A DNA stretch of 64,000 bases from Xanthobacter sp. NM-25 (GCF_022138605.1 NZ_JACBFS010000001.1:992001-1056000), one strand, 5' to 3'; counted from the stretch's first letter, positions 17,294 through 28,763 are shown. Made by a program: numbers and translations. The notes: generated from the letters alone by a model not told the origin.

Positions 17294-18064
17294 TCACGGA
17301 CGGGTCATGTGCAAGGGCCGGCTGCGCTCCGGAATCCGCGCCCAGGTGCCGTCTTCCTCGCGGGCGAAGCGAATCGTGGAACCATCGGTTGCACCCTTCA
17401 CCAGGACGTTGCCGCCGACGATCTGCCAGCTGGAGGGCGCGAAACGCACGAGAAATACGTCACACTCGGGCGCAACCAAGACCTGGCTACCACCTCCCGC
17501 CGCAGGCTGATCGGTGAGGCGCCAGCGACACACCGGCTCTGGGCCCTCGCGCCACAGCACCCAGTCCCCCACCACCTCGGCGGGATCGGCGATCTCGGCC
17601 CGGGCGGCCACCGGTGGGCCGAGAAAATAGACTCCGTCGCCCTCCCGCAGCGCCTCGAAGCTCCCTTCCGAGGCCCCGGTGAATTCCGCCACCACGTGGC
17701 CTTTGGCATCCACCAGACGGATCGCCCCGGACTCGTCGGGAACCCAGGCCACCAAATGGCCGGTGAAGGCGATGGGCGCACAGGCCGCACGGTCCAGTGC
17801 GAGCGCGAAGCCGCTCGCCGTAGGAGACGCGGAAAGGGTGATCTCACAGCGCCGCGCGCCGTCGGCGCTGGTGAGCCAGTAGGCCCGCGCCAGCGCCTCC
17901 ACGGAGGCCCGCGACGGCCCGGAGGGGACCGCAGATGCCCCCTCATCGGGCTGTTGCATTTGCGCCACAGCCCGTTCCGCCGAATTCAACTCCTGGGCGT
18001 GACACCAGGGGACCCCGGCGGCCACCACCAGAAGTAGGGTTGCAGTCCATCGGCGGCGGCACAT
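17294..18064 (-). CDS. Secreted protein with two AprI/Inh-type metalloprotease inhibitor domains
   Basis: 256 residues with a signal peptide (MCRRRWTATLLLVVAAGVPWCHA, cleaved near residue 23). Two similar domains follow: about 58-140 and 160-250. Each has one Cys pair (RRCEITL / RAACAPI, then PVCRWRL / PECDVFL) and the family pattern of a hydrophobic strand, a Trp and a G-x-x-V/I turn (VDAKGHVVAEF, KGATDGSTIRF). Inh proteins of Gram-negative bacteria sit in the periplasm and block serralysin-type zinc proteases through their N-terminal strand. Known members have a single domain next to the protease gene; here there are two domains and no protease nearby. ATG at 18064 follows GGAGATC. Confidence 0.72.
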   Translation of the reverse strand: MCRRRWTATLLLVVAAGVPWCHAQELNSAERAVAQMQQPDEGASAVPSGPSRASVEALARAYWLTSADGARRCEITLSASPTASGFALALDRAACAPIAFTGHLVAWVPDESGAIRLVDAKGHVVAEFTGASEGSFEALREGDGVYFLGPPVAARAEIADPAEVVGDWVLWREGPEPVCRWRLTDQPAAGGGSQVLVAPECDVFLVRFAPSSWQIVGGNVLVKGATDGSTIRFAREEDGTWARIPERSRPLHMTRP

Positions 18065-18192
18065 GGTCTGATCTCCGGACCTCATCGGCGGCGGGCCCGA
18101 GGCGAGCCGGCGCCATCCTGCCCGCGCCCTCGAGACAAGTCCCGGCGCGGCGACGCAGTGTGCCACCGCAGCGGCGGGACGGGAAATGGGCC

Positions 18193-19185
18193 TCAGGCGA
18201 TGGGCGCAGGCGCGCGGGGCCAGGGGGTCTCGGGCACCGGGGTCAGCGGTCCACGCCCGTCGAACCAGGCCAGCAAATTGTCCACCACCAGCTGGCCCAT
18301 GGCCTGCCGGGTGAAGCCGGTGGCCGAACCCACGTGCGGCAGCAGCACCACATTGTCGAGGGCGAAGAAGGCTTCAGGAACGTGGGGCTCGCGCGCGAAC
18401 ACATCGAGCCCGGCGCCGCGGATCCGGCGCTCCAGGAGCGCCGCCAGCAGCGCCGCCTCGTCCACCACCGACCCGCGCGCCACGTTCACCACGATGCCAT
18501 CGGCCCCGAGCGCGGCCAGCACCTCCCCATTGATCAGGTTGCGGGTGGCCGCGCCCCCGGGCACGATGACGATCAGCGTGTCGACCGCGCGGGCCATGGC
18601 CATGAGGTCGGCGTAATAGGCATAGGCCAGATCCGGCTGCGGGTGCCGGGCGTGATAGGCGATGGCCACCCCGAAGCCCTCCAGGCGGTGGGCGATGGCC
18701 CGCCCGATGCGGCCCATGCCCACCATGCCGATGGTGCGGCCCCGTAGGGTGCCGGTCAGCGGGAACGGCCCGGCCGGCCAGCGCCCGGCGCGCACGAAGG
18801 CATCCGCCTGGGGAATCTGGCGGATGGTGGCCAGCAGCAGCCCGAGGGTGAGGTCGGCCACCTCCTCGTTCAGCACATCGGGCGTATGGGTGACGATCAC
18901 CCCCTGGCGCGCGGCGGCGGCGGCATCGACCGTGTCGTAGCCGACGCCGAAATTGGCGACGATCTCCAGCGCCGGCAGCCGCGCCATCAAGGCGGCATCC
19001 ACCTTCTGCCCGCCACGGGTGGCGATGGCGCGCACGGCGGGCGCCGTTTCGGCGTCGAGCGCGGTGAGCCCCAGCAGGCGGCAGCGCGGCGCGAGCTGCG
19101 CCTCCACGACCGTGGGCATCACATCGCCGGTGAGCAGCACCAGGGGACGGGACGAAGGATCGGAAACCGGAGCGGGGTGCGGCAT
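18193..19185 (-). CDS. D-isomer specific 2-hydroxyacid dehydrogenase
   Basis: 330 residues. The Rossmann motif GMVGMGRIGRA (G156-x-G158-x2-G161) binds NAD(P)H, and the catalytic triad is complete: R237 (NVARGSVVDE), E266 (FAREPHVP) and H284 (LLPHVGSATG). The sequence is closest in style to glyoxylate/hydroxypyruvate reductases, which reduce glyoxylate or hydroxypyruvate to glycolate or D-glycerate in the cytoplasm. The residue after the second Rossmann strand (YHAR) suggests preference for NADPH, but this is an inference. The gene stands alone; the real substrate cannot be settled from context. Confidence 0.9.
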   Translation of the reverse strand: MPHPAPVSDPSSRPLVLLTGDVMPTVVEAQLAPRCRLLGLTALDAETAPAVRAIATRGGQKVDAALMARLPALEIVANFGVGYDTVDAAAAARQGVIVTHTPDVLNEEVADLTLGLLLATIRQIPQADAFVRAGRWPAGPFPLTGTLRGRTIGMVGMGRIGRAIAHRLEGFGVAIAYHARHPQPDLAYAYYADLMAMARAVDTLIVIVPGGAATRNLINGEVLAALGADGIVVNVARGSVVDEAALLAALLERRIRGAGLDVFAREPHVPEAFFALDNVVLLPHVGSATGFTRQAMGQLVVDNLLAWFDGRGPLTPVPETPWPRAPAPIA

Positions 19186-19449
19186 CGGCCTGTGGGGGCT
19201 GCGCCGACAGCCACGGGGGCCAACGGCTGGGTTGGGGACAGGTCAGGCTGTTTAGGCCGCGCCCCGCGCCCGCTCAAGGCGCCCGCCCTGGCGCGGCCCC
19301 CCACCCGCGGGCCCCTCCGGGCGGGGCCTGCGGGGCTTTGACCGCTTGCCCGACGCTCACGGCCGTGGCACCCCTTGCTGGATTTGGCCCCGCCCGGCGC
19401 CGTGCCGGGGGCGTGGCCGCCCCACGGGACGAGGCGAAGGAACGACACC

Positions 19450-19950
19450 ATGGTCGAACGGCTGATCGAATCAATCCTGTTTCGCAGCCGCTGGATCATG
19501 GCCCCCTTCTATCTGGGGCTGGCGGTGGCGCTGCTGGTGCTGCTGTTCAAGTTCGGCGCCGAGCTGGTGCATTTCATCGGCCATGCGGTGTCCGCCTCCG
19601 AGAGCGACATCATCCTCGGCATCCTGGCCCTGGTGGATCTCACCTTGACGGGCAACCTGGTGCTGATCGTCATTTTCTCCGGCTACGAGAATTTCGTGTC
19701 GAAGATCGATCCCGCCGGCCACCCCGACTGGCCGGAGTGGATGACACGGGTGGACTTCACCGGCCTCAAGCAGAAGCTCCTGGCGTCCATCGTCGCCATC
19801 TCCGCGATCCAGCTGTTGAAGGCGTTCATGAACCTGCCGAAGGGCTACAGCCAGGACACGCTGACCTGGCTGGTGGTGATCCATGTGGTGTTCGTCGGCT
19901 CCAGCCTGCTGCTCGCCTGGAGCGACAAACTCTCCAGCGACAAGCACTAA
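19450..19950 (+). CDS. YqhA / UPF0114 family inner-membrane protein
   Basis: 166 residues with three to four membrane segments and the family-specific opening RLIESILFRSRWIMAPFYLGL and the block LTGNLVLIVIFSGYENFVSKID. Members occur widely in proteobacteria but have no assigned function. The ATG at 19450 is preceded by GAAGGA; the longer open frame has no ribosome site. It stands 115 bases upstream of an MscS-type channel on the same strand, so an operon related to membrane stress is plausible but unproven. Confidence 0.9.
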   Translation: MVERLIESILFRSRWIMAPFYLGLAVALLVLLFKFGAELVHFIGHAVSASESDIILGILALVDLTLTGNLVLIVIFSGYENFVSKIDPAGHPDWPEWMTRVDFTGLKQKLLASIVAISAIQLLKAFMNLPKGYSQDTLTWLVVIHVVFVGSSLLLAWSDKLSSDKH

Positions 19951-20064
19951 GGCACGGCGGCCCCGCTTGCCGCAGATGACATCGCCGGCCGCGCCGTCTA
20001 CCTCTTGACGGCAGCCGTGCGAACGCGGCCGCGAATGCCCGGCCCCGAGGAGGCCCCGCCGTCG

Positions 20065-21843
20065 ATGTCCGACGTTTTGCGTGCACTGGTTCTCGTCGCC
20101 GGGCTGCTGCTGGCGTGCCTCGCCCCCGCTGGAGCCGACACCGCGCCTGATCCGCTGGCCCCGGAAGCGCCGGCCGACGCGGCGCCGGTCAATCCGCTCC
20201 AGCCCATGGACACCTCAAGCCCCAGCGCCACCTATCAGAGCCTGATGAGCGGCAGCCGGGCGCTGGGCATCGCCTTCAAGGCCTATCTCGGGCACAAGAC
20301 CCTGGACGGCGCGGAAACGCTGCTGGCGGACATGAACCGGCTGCGCCAGCTGCTGGATCTCGATCCCCTGCCCCGCGCCACCCGCTTCAAGGTGAGCGCC
20401 CTGGCCATCGGCTATCTGGCCGACATCCTGGAGCGGCTGCCACAGGTGCCCGCCGCGCAGATCCCCGGCGCCACCGGCCGCGACTGGGGCACGCTGCCGG
20501 ACAAATGGCGCATCCCCGGCACCGAGATCACCATCGCCAAGGTCAAGGAGGGTCCGCGGGCTGGCGAATATCTGTTTTCGGCCGACACTGTGGAGCAACT
20601 GGAAGACTTTCACAGCCGCATCATCGGCCAGCCGCCCCTGCGGCCGGTGCTGTTCGCCAATTGGCACATGGAGCAGGTGAATTTCACCGGGCCGGTGTTC
20701 TCCGACTACTGGCTGCGGCGGCTGCCGGCACCGCTGCTGCGCAATGTGCTCGACACCCCGCTCTGGAAGGTGCTGCTGAGCTTCGCCCTGGTGGTCGCGG
20801 TCTTCACCGTGGTGCGGCTGTGGGCCGGCCTCGCCCGCCGCCTCGCCCGGCGCGCCGGCGCCGCCGGCCGGCTGGGCTGGCGCCTGTCGGTGCCGGTGCT
20901 GTTCCTCATCACCTATTTCGCGGCGGTGGTCTTCATCCGCAGCCAGGTGAACCTGTCCGGTGCCTTCGCCATTGGCGAAGGCTATTTCACCGCCATCGTG
21001 CTCTATTGCGCCGGCGCCTGGACCGCCTGGCTCGGCTGCTTCTTCCTCGCGGAAGCCGTGATCGCCTCGCCGCGCATTCCCGACCACAGCTATGATGCCC
21101 ACCTGCTGCGCCTTGCCGCGCGGCTGGCGGCGGCGATCTCCGCCGCCATCATCCTGGTCTATGGCGCCAATGCCATCGGCATCCCCGCCCTCGGCCTGGT
21201 GGCCGGCCTCGGCATCGGCGGCTTCGCCGTGGCGCTGGCCTCCAAATCCAGCGTCGAGAATCTGTTCGGCGGCATCGCCATCTTCGCCGACCGGCCATTT
21301 AGGGTGGGTGACTATATCGACTATGGCCCCGTGGGCGGCGGCTGGGTGGAAGCCATCGGCTCACGCTCCTGCCGCATCCGCGCCCTGGACGGCACCTTGA
21401 TCACCGTGCCCAACGGCGAACTGGCCAACATGCCGCTACGGAATATCACCCGGCGCACCCGCAGCCTGTTCGATCACGACATCGGCCTGCGCTACGAAAC
21501 CTCGCCGGCGCAGGTCGAGGCGCTGATCGGCGCCATCCGCGACCGGCTCGCCGCCCACCCCATGGTGGAGCAGGCGCCCGGCTTCCCGCGGGTGGTGGTG
21601 ACCGATTTCGCCAGCTCGGCGATCAACGTGCATGTGCGCGTCTATGTGCTGACGGCGGAGCTGTCGGTGTTCCTAGCGGTGCAACACGAGCTGCTGCTGG
21701 AGATCATGCGGCTGGTGGGCGCGGCGGGAACCGGCTTCGCCTTCCCCAGCCAGACCACCTATCTCGCCCGCGACCCGGGCATCGACACGACCCTGCGCGA
21801 ACGGTTCGATGCCGCCGTACCGGCGCCGGACGGGCCCGGCTAG
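20065..21843 (+). CDS. Large MscS-type mechanosensitive ion channel
   Basis: 592 residues. After a signal-like hydrophobic start (SDVLRALVLVAGLLLACLAPAGA) comes a periplasmic region of about 220 residues, then five or so membrane segments and the MscS core: a Gly/Ala-rich pore helix (GLVAGLGIGGFAVALASKSS), the FGGIAIFADRPFRVGDYI beta domain and TLITVPNGELANMPLRNITRR. It would open under membrane tension to release solutes. The extra periplasmic domain places it among larger MscS/MscK-like or YbiO-like channels. ATG at 20065 has GAGGAGG 11 bases upstream. The gene ends in a CTAG overlap with the convergent hydrolase gene. Confidence 0.9.
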   Translation: MSDVLRALVLVAGLLLACLAPAGADTAPDPLAPEAPADAAPVNPLQPMDTSSPSATYQSLMSGSRALGIAFKAYLGHKTLDGAETLLADMNRLRQLLDLDPLPRATRFKVSALAIGYLADILERLPQVPAAQIPGATGRDWGTLPDKWRIPGTEITIAKVKEGPRAGEYLFSADTVEQLEDFHSRIIGQPPLRPVLFANWHMEQVNFTGPVFSDYWLRRLPAPLLRNVLDTPLWKVLLSFALVVAVFTVVRLWAGLARRLARRAGAAGRLGWRLSVPVLFLITYFAAVVFIRSQVNLSGAFAIGEGYFTAIVLYCAGAWTAWLGCFFLAEAVIASPRIPDHSYDAHLLRLAARLAAAISAAIILVYGANAIGIPALGLVAGLGIGGFAVALASKSSVENLFGGIAIFADRPFRVGDYIDYGPVGGGWVEAIGSRSCRIRALDGTLITVPNGELANMPLRNITRRTRSLFDHDIGLRYETSPAQVEALIGAIRDRLAAHPMVEQAPGFPRVVVTDFASSAINVHVRVYVLTAELSVFLAVQHELLLEIMRLVGAAGTGFAFPSQTTYLARDPGIDTTLRERFDAAVPAPDGPG

Positions 21844-22727
21844 CGCCCGGGCAGCACCAGCACCGTCGGGCGTTTTGGCAGCTCGGTCCGGCTGAGGCGC
21901 ACCATGGGTTCCGATGCAGAAGTGATGGCGTAGCGGGTTCCGAGCCGGTCGAGGAACCGCTCCAGCCCCCAGCGGCTGAAATAATGCATGGGAATCACCA
22001 GCGGCGCGCCGATCTGCGCCAGGGTCTGCGCCATGCCGTCGAGGTCGAGGGTATAGGAGCCGTCCACCGGTGCCAGGACCACGTCGATGCGGCCGAGCGC
22101 GGCCAGATGCTCGGGCGTCAGCAGATGGTGCAGATGGCCGAGATGGGCGATGCACAGCCCGGCCACCTCGAACACGAAGATGGAATTGCCGTCATATTCG
22201 GTGCCGGCCCCATCCCGCAGGTTGGTGGGCACGTTGCGAATCCACACGTCATCCAGGGTCAGCTCGTGGCGCACCGGCCCGCCGTCCGGATTCCAGCCGC
22301 GCAGCACGTGGGCAATGCGCGGGTCGGGCGCGAAACTGTAATGGGTGTCGTGGGCGTGGTTCATGGTGACCACATCCGGCACCCGCGGCACCGGCACGTA
22401 GTCATTGTAGTCAGTGGCGATGCTCACCCCGCCGGGGCTCTCGATGAGGAAGCTCGCATGGCCGAGAAAAGTCACGGCCACCTGACCCGCAGCCGCATCA
22501 GCCTGCACATCCGCCTGCGTTTGGCGCAGCCGGTCCAGGGGACGCCCCGCATCCGCCGGGCTCCAGGCGGCCAGTCGGGGCCGCGCCATTGCCAGCAGAG
22601 TGGGGATGGGCGCGCCCGCCACCAGGCGCGGACACTTCTCCGGTACCGCCCAGGCGGGGACGGAAAAGAGTATCGCGGCGAAGAGGAACAGGGCCGCGAG
22701 CCCCCGGCATCCGCGTCTTCTCGTCAT
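21840..22727 (-). CDS. Secreted MBL-fold metallo-hydrolase (UlaG-like)
   Basis: 295 residues with a signal peptide (MTRRRGCRGLAALFLFAAILFSVPAWA). The beta-lactamase-like fold is indicated by TFLGHASFLIESPGG (83-100), the metal motif NHAHDTH (H124, H126, D127, H129) and later HLGHLHH and IPMHYF histidines. This layout fits UlaG/RomA-like hydrolases that act on phosphodiester or lactone bonds; the motif's first position departs slightly from the classic HxHxDH. Substrate unknown. It is convergent with the MscS gene, with the two stop codons sharing the four bases CTAG. Confidence 0.85.
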   Translation of the reverse strand: MTRRRGCRGLAALFLFAAILFSVPAWAVPEKCPRLVAGAPIPTLLAMARPRLAAWSPADAGRPLDRLRQTQADVQADAAAGQVAVTFLGHASFLIESPGGVSIATDYNDYVPVPRVPDVVTMNHAHDTHYSFAPDPRIAHVLRGWNPDGGPVRHELTLDDVWIRNVPTNLRDGAGTEYDGNSIFVFEVAGLCIAHLGHLHHLLTPEHLAALGRIDVVLAPVDGSYTLDLDGMAQTLAQIGAPLVIPMHYFSRWGLERFLDRLGTRYAITSASEPMVRLSRTELPKRPTVLVLPGR

Positions 22728-22940
22728 GGCGCCTCCGCGCGGCGGTCAAGCCACCACCAGACCAAAGAACAGGCACGCCTCAATCTTCAGCAAATACACC
22801 CATTCCGCAATGCAGTGGCGACTCACACCGGCGTGAGATGGGCATGCCCCACAAAGACCAAGATTGGCTCCGGCATCTGACCTTGAGAAATCATGCGCAA
22901 GGGTGCAGAACGAAGCCCGCGCAGGGGCGGAGCGTTCACG

Positions 22941-23081
22941 ATGCATTTCAATATGGTCATCATTCAGCCGGCGGTGGCGCTGATCGCAGGTGTGCTGATC
23001 CTCGTTTTTCCGCGCCTGCTCAACGTTCTGGTCGCCCTCTATCTGATCATCGTCGGGCTCACGGGCCTGCTGGCCCAATAG
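22941..23081 (+). CDS. DUF3096 small membrane protein
   Basis: 46 residues (MHFNMVIIQPAVALIAGVLI at the start), almost entirely two hydrophobic helices joined at FPRLLN. This is the complete DUF3096 pattern: conserved QPxxAxxAGxLIL and LLNYxVAxYLIxxGLxGL-like blocks. Function unknown; members are tiny inner-membrane proteins. The ATG at 22941 is preceded by GGGGCGGAG; an upstream in-frame start adds 16 basic residues not typical of the family. It lies 129 bases before ppdK. Confidence 0.78.
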   Translation: MHFNMVIIQPAVALIAGVLILVFPRLLNVLVALYLIIVGLTGLLAQ

Positions 23082-23210
23082 GCGATTCTCGAAAGAAAAG
23101 ACGAAAGGAGCGCCTTGGAACGTGCCGCTGCGGTTGATGCTTTGTGCACTGCGAGCTAAAGCATCCGCCCATCCCGCATGTCCCGCGCCCCTCCACAAGG
23201 GATCTCTTAG

Positions 23211-25880
<2,670 letters not shown>

Positions 25881-25899
25881 GGCGCCCCGTCTCCCCATT

Positions 25900-25935
25900 G
25901 GCCCGCCGCTGATGCCGACGTATCATCGGCGGGCC
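25900..25935 (+). other. Stem-loop between ppdK and the secreted protein gene
   Basis: Arms GGCCCGCCG (25900-25908) and CGGCGGGCC (25927-25935), extended inward by TGAT/ATCA after one mismatch. No T-run follows; it lies directly before the ribosome site of the next gene, so attenuation or weak termination is possible. Confidence 0.5.
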
Positions 25936-25950
25936 CTGGAGGGGACACCC

Positions 25951-26541
25951 ATGCTGTTCAACGCTCAGTCCAGATTGAACACTCATTCCATGGCGGCGCG
26001 GCTTCTGGCCGGCGCCGCCATTTTTATGTCCGCTCTCCTTCCGGTCACCGCGGCGCACGCGGCCGGCCTCGACGGCTTCCTCTCCGGCTTCCGCGCCTGC
26101 GACTATGCCGATGAAGGCGACCCCTTCGAGCGCTTCGTCCACTCCCTGGCGGAGCGCTATGGCAACCCCTTCACCGATGCCCCGGCCCGCGCCGCCGAGC
26201 GCGCCGAGGTGGCGATCGTGGTGCCACCAGAGCTCGCCAGCGCCATCGGCCGCCCCAAGAGCCAGAACCAGGGCGACCACACCCTCGTCACAGTGCCCCT
26301 CAAGGGCAGTTTTGGCGGTCTGGCGGTGAGCCGTCTGGAATTCGCCTTCGGGAATGAAAACGGCATCAATGCCGCCACCCTGGTGTTCAGCGCCAGCCGG
26401 GCGGATGTGGTGAAGGCCTTCGGCGCCTCGGTGGCGCGCGGCAACAAGAAGGGCGAAGAGCAGGGCCAGGACGGTGCCGGCTATTCCGCCGAGATCCCCA
26501 CCGAGGAGCCCGGCCGCATTCTCTGCGACTGGTCCACCTGA
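25951..26541 (+). CDS. Secreted protein of unknown function
   Basis: 196 residues. The long N-terminal signal region has a hydrophobic core AARLLAGAAIFMSALLPVTAA and a cleavage site after AHA (near residue 38). The mature part contains a Cys in FRACDYADEGDP and another near the end (ILCDWST), perhaps a disulfide, and no enzyme motif I recognise. ATG at 25951 is preceded by GGAGGGGA. It follows ppdK at 70 bases, separated by a stem-loop. Likely periplasmic; I cannot assign a role. Confidence 0.75.
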   Translation: MLFNAQSRLNTHSMAARLLAGAAIFMSALLPVTAAHAAGLDGFLSGFRACDYADEGDPFERFVHSLAERYGNPFTDAPARAAERAEVAIVVPPELASAIGRPKSQNQGDHTLVTVPLKGSFGGLAVSRLEFAFGNENGINAATLVFSASRADVVKAFGASVARGNKKGEEQGQDGAGYSAEIPTEEPGRILCDWST

Positions 26542-26679
26542 GGGCCCCCTCCTCCCGCCGCGCCCCGGCGATGGCACGGCCTTGGCGCGGCCTTGGCATC
26601 GTGCGCACTTCGTTAACCCTGTTCGCGCAATGTGAGGGAGAAAGCGGCACCGCCGGCGGGACACTGGCGTTGAAAACGC

Positions 26680-26713
26680 AAACCGCCCGCCGGGCGGTCC
26701 CGACGGGCGGTTT
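26680..26713 (-). terminator. Terminator-like hairpin downstream of the 41-residue gene
   Basis: Ten-base arms AAACCGCCCG (26680-26689) and CGGGCGGTTT (26704-26713). On the minus strand the stem is followed by GCGTTTTC; on the plus strand it ends in TTT. It can work in both directions, between the secreted protein gene and the small gene on the opposite strand. Confidence 0.65.
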
Positions 26714-26774
26714 GAAGATCAAGCGTTCAAAGGAACATGGCGGGCCCGCAGCGGGCGGCCCTCACTCCACGCCC

Positions 26775-26900
26775 TCACTCCACGATCGCGTCAGCGGCCA
26801 CCGGAGCCCCGGCGTTCTCCGGCTGGCTGGCGTTGAGCGCCATGCCGGTCAGAACGTAGCCGAGCACCAGAACCGCGAACACGGCAATGCGCTTATACAT
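26775..26900 (-). CDS. Small secreted or membrane-anchored peptide, 41 residues
   Basis: MYKRIAVFAVLVLGYVLTGM opens a single hydrophobic helix with a basic start, followed by a short polar tail ending DAIVE. The ATG at 26900 has GGGTGAC just upstream. A terminator-like hairpin follows 62 bases after the stop, so the unit looks complete. The codon pattern is normal for the genome. It could be a small membrane protein or secreted peptide; I do not recognise a family. Confidence 0.5.
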   Translation of the reverse strand: MYKRIAVFAVLVLGYVLTGMALNASQPENAGAPVAADAIVE

Positions 26901-27048
26901 CGTGTCACCCCGACCCAAACGTCTCGTCCGGGTCGCGGCCCCCTCGCCGAATCCCGAACCGAAGCGTTTTCTAATCCCCCAAACCCAAATGGACGATGAA
27001 CGTCGCACAGAAATCTGCGCGACGCTCCGTCGCGGGGGAAGGCGCTGA

Positions 27049-27630
27049 TCAGCCTTCGACGGCCTCTTCCGCCTCGAGCTCGGCGACCACTTCCGCGCGG
27101 GCTTCCGCCAGCTCGGCCTCGATCTCCGCATCCTCATCGCGCGCGGTGCGCACGTCCTCGCCGCGGGCCTGACGCTCGGCCTCGTCGGCGTTGCGGGCCA
27201 CGTTGACCGACACGGTCACGGCCACCTCGGGGTGCAGATGCACCGGCACCTCATGCAGACCCAGGGTCTTGATGGGGTGGTTGAGGTCGAGCTGGGCGCG
27301 GTCCACGGCGAAGCCGGCGGCCGTCAGGCCCTCGGCGATGTCGCGGGTCGACACCGAGCCGTAGAGCTGGCCGCTCTCGCCCGCCTGGCGCAGCATGGTG
27401 ACGATCTGGCCGTTGAGCTTCTCGGCCACCGCCTCGGCGTCCTTGCGGCGCTCCAGGTTGCGCGCCTCGAGCTCGATCTTCATGGAATCAAAGCGCGCCT
27501 TGTTGGCCTTGGTGGCGCGCAGGGCCTTGCCCTTGGGCAGCAGGAAGTTGCGGGCGAAACCGTCGCGCACGCTCACCACTGCGCCCATCTGGCCGAGCTT
27601 GGCGACGCGCTCAAGAAGAATGACGTCCAT
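27049..27630 (-). CDS. rplI: 50S ribosomal protein L9
   Basis: 193 residues. The N-terminal domain MDVILLERVAKLGQMGAVVS..FARNFLLPKGKALRAT is canonical L9, followed by the connecting helix and the C-terminal domain (GQLYGSVSTRDIAEGLTAAG). The last 40 or so residues are a strongly acidic tail (EDAEIEAELAEARAEVVAEL) longer than in E. coli L9, which ends near 149. ATG at 27630 has AGGAGAC upstream. It is the last gene of the rpsF-rpsR-DUF2232-rplI cluster on the minus strand. L9 binds 23S rRNA and helps keep the reading frame. Confidence 0.97.
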   Translation of the reverse strand: MDVILLERVAKLGQMGAVVSVRDGFARNFLLPKGKALRATKANKARFDSMKIELEARNLERRKDAEAVAEKLNGQIVTMLRQAGESGQLYGSVSTRDIAEGLTAAGFAVDRAQLDLNHPIKTLGLHEVPVHLHPEVAVTVSVNVARNADEAERQARGEDVRTARDEDAEIEAELAEARAEVVAELEAEEAVEG

Positions 27631-27676
27631 TTTTGTCTCCTGGAATTGGAATCTGAATGAGGGGAAGAGGCTCCGT

Positions 27677-28624
27677 TCACCGGTCGTTGGCCGCCGGCGG
27701 GCCGAGCCCTGTGGCGAACCGGGAGCGGAAATCGAACAGCGCATCGGCGATGCCGAGCACCGCCATGGCGATCATCGGCCAGCCCAGCACCAGAGCGGTG
27801 ATCCACAGGCCGGCGAGGATGAGGAAACGGGCGCCGTGGCCCAGAGTCACGGCGTGCACCACCGCGAAGCCGGCGAGGGCGTAGGCGAGCAGCAGCGTCG
27901 CCGCCAGCACCGAGGCGCACAGGCCCAGCATGCCCGGCACCAGGCTGACCGCGAGGGCGCCGACCAGCGCAAAGCCGGCCAGCGGCGGGAGACGGAAGGC
28001 GGAGAGCTGCGGCCACGGCCGCGCCAGCCGCTGCGACACCAACGCCGCGCGGCCCGCCAGATACAGGCACAGCAGCTGCGAGACCATGGAGATGGTGCCG
28101 GCCATGGGCGGCATGACATGGGCGACGAAGGTGCCCATTGCCTGCCCATCATGCCCGGCGCCGGCGGCAGCGCCGCCGGTCATGGCCTCGAACGCCTCGG
28201 TCACCGCCGCGCGATAGGTCTCATAGTCGGTAGCCATGGCGAACAGGGCCACCCACACGCCGAGCGAGGCGAAGCCGGCGGCCAGCAGCACCAGGCGCCC
28301 CACGGGGAACCAGGCGAGCCCGCCCTGTGCCTCGGCGAGGGGGCGACCCAGCAGCGCCGCATAGGAAAGGGCGAAGGCCGGCAGCCCCATGCCCACCGCA
28401 TAGGCCAGCAGGAAGGAGCCGCTGTAGAAGAAGCCGAGCGCGGCGCTGGCCAGCACCACGGCGACGAGAGCAGCAAGGGGAGAGAAGGCGACGCCCGCGA
28501 TCATCACCGGCAGCGGCGCGAGATAGAACAAGGGGACAGCCAGCATCGACCCGGCCGCGACACCGGCGGCGAGCAGAGCGGACGCCGCAGCGGCGGCGAT
28601 GGCGATGAGGAGAAGCAGTCCCAT
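27677..28624 (-). CDS. DUF2232 (YybS-like) membrane protein
   Basis: 315 residues with about eight to nine membrane segments and many Ala, Gly and Leu residues. Its place between rpsR and rplI is a conserved synteny of Rhizobiales, where this gene is annotated as DUF2232; the family is distantly related to YybS of Firmicutes. Function unknown. The ATG at 28624 lies about 140 bases after rpsR, across a perfect 22-bp palindrome, and 46 bases separate its stop from rplI. Co-transcription with ribosomal genes suggests a growth-linked role in the membrane. Confidence 0.85.
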   Translation of the reverse strand: MGLLLLIAIAAAAASALLAAGVAAGSMLAVPLFYLAPLPVMIAGVAFSPLAALVAVVLASAALGFFYSGSFLLAYAVGMGLPAFALSYAALLGRPLAEAQGGLAWFPVGRLVLLAAGFASLGVWVALFAMATDYETYRAAVTEAFEAMTGGAAAGAGHDGQAMGTFVAHVMPPMAGTISMVSQLLCLYLAGRAALVSQRLARPWPQLSAFRLPPLAGFALVGALAVSLVPGMLGLCASVLAATLLLAYALAGFAVVHAVTLGHGARFLILAGLWITALVLGWPMIAMAVLGIADALFDFRSRFATGLGPPAANDR

Positions 28625-28723
28625 TGCGACGAGCTGTCCCGCGATCTGCGGTTAGAGGCGGCCCGCGGCCGGCTCAGCCAAGCGCCCCGGGGACCATTCC
28701 CCGCGACGTGTCGTTTGAAGAAA

Positions 28724-28745
28724 CGGGCCGCCCGCGGGCGGCCCG
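28724..28745 (-). other. Perfect 22-bp palindrome between rpsR and the DUF2232 gene
   Basis: The self-complementary core GGGCCGCCCGCGGGCGGCCC (28725-28744) is flanked by GTTTGA / TCAAAC on both sides. On the minus strand it is followed by GTTTCTTC. It can act as a partial terminator that lowers expression of the membrane gene relative to rpsF-rpsR. Confidence 0.65.
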
Positions 28746-28763
28746 GTCAAACGTGGATCGTGA

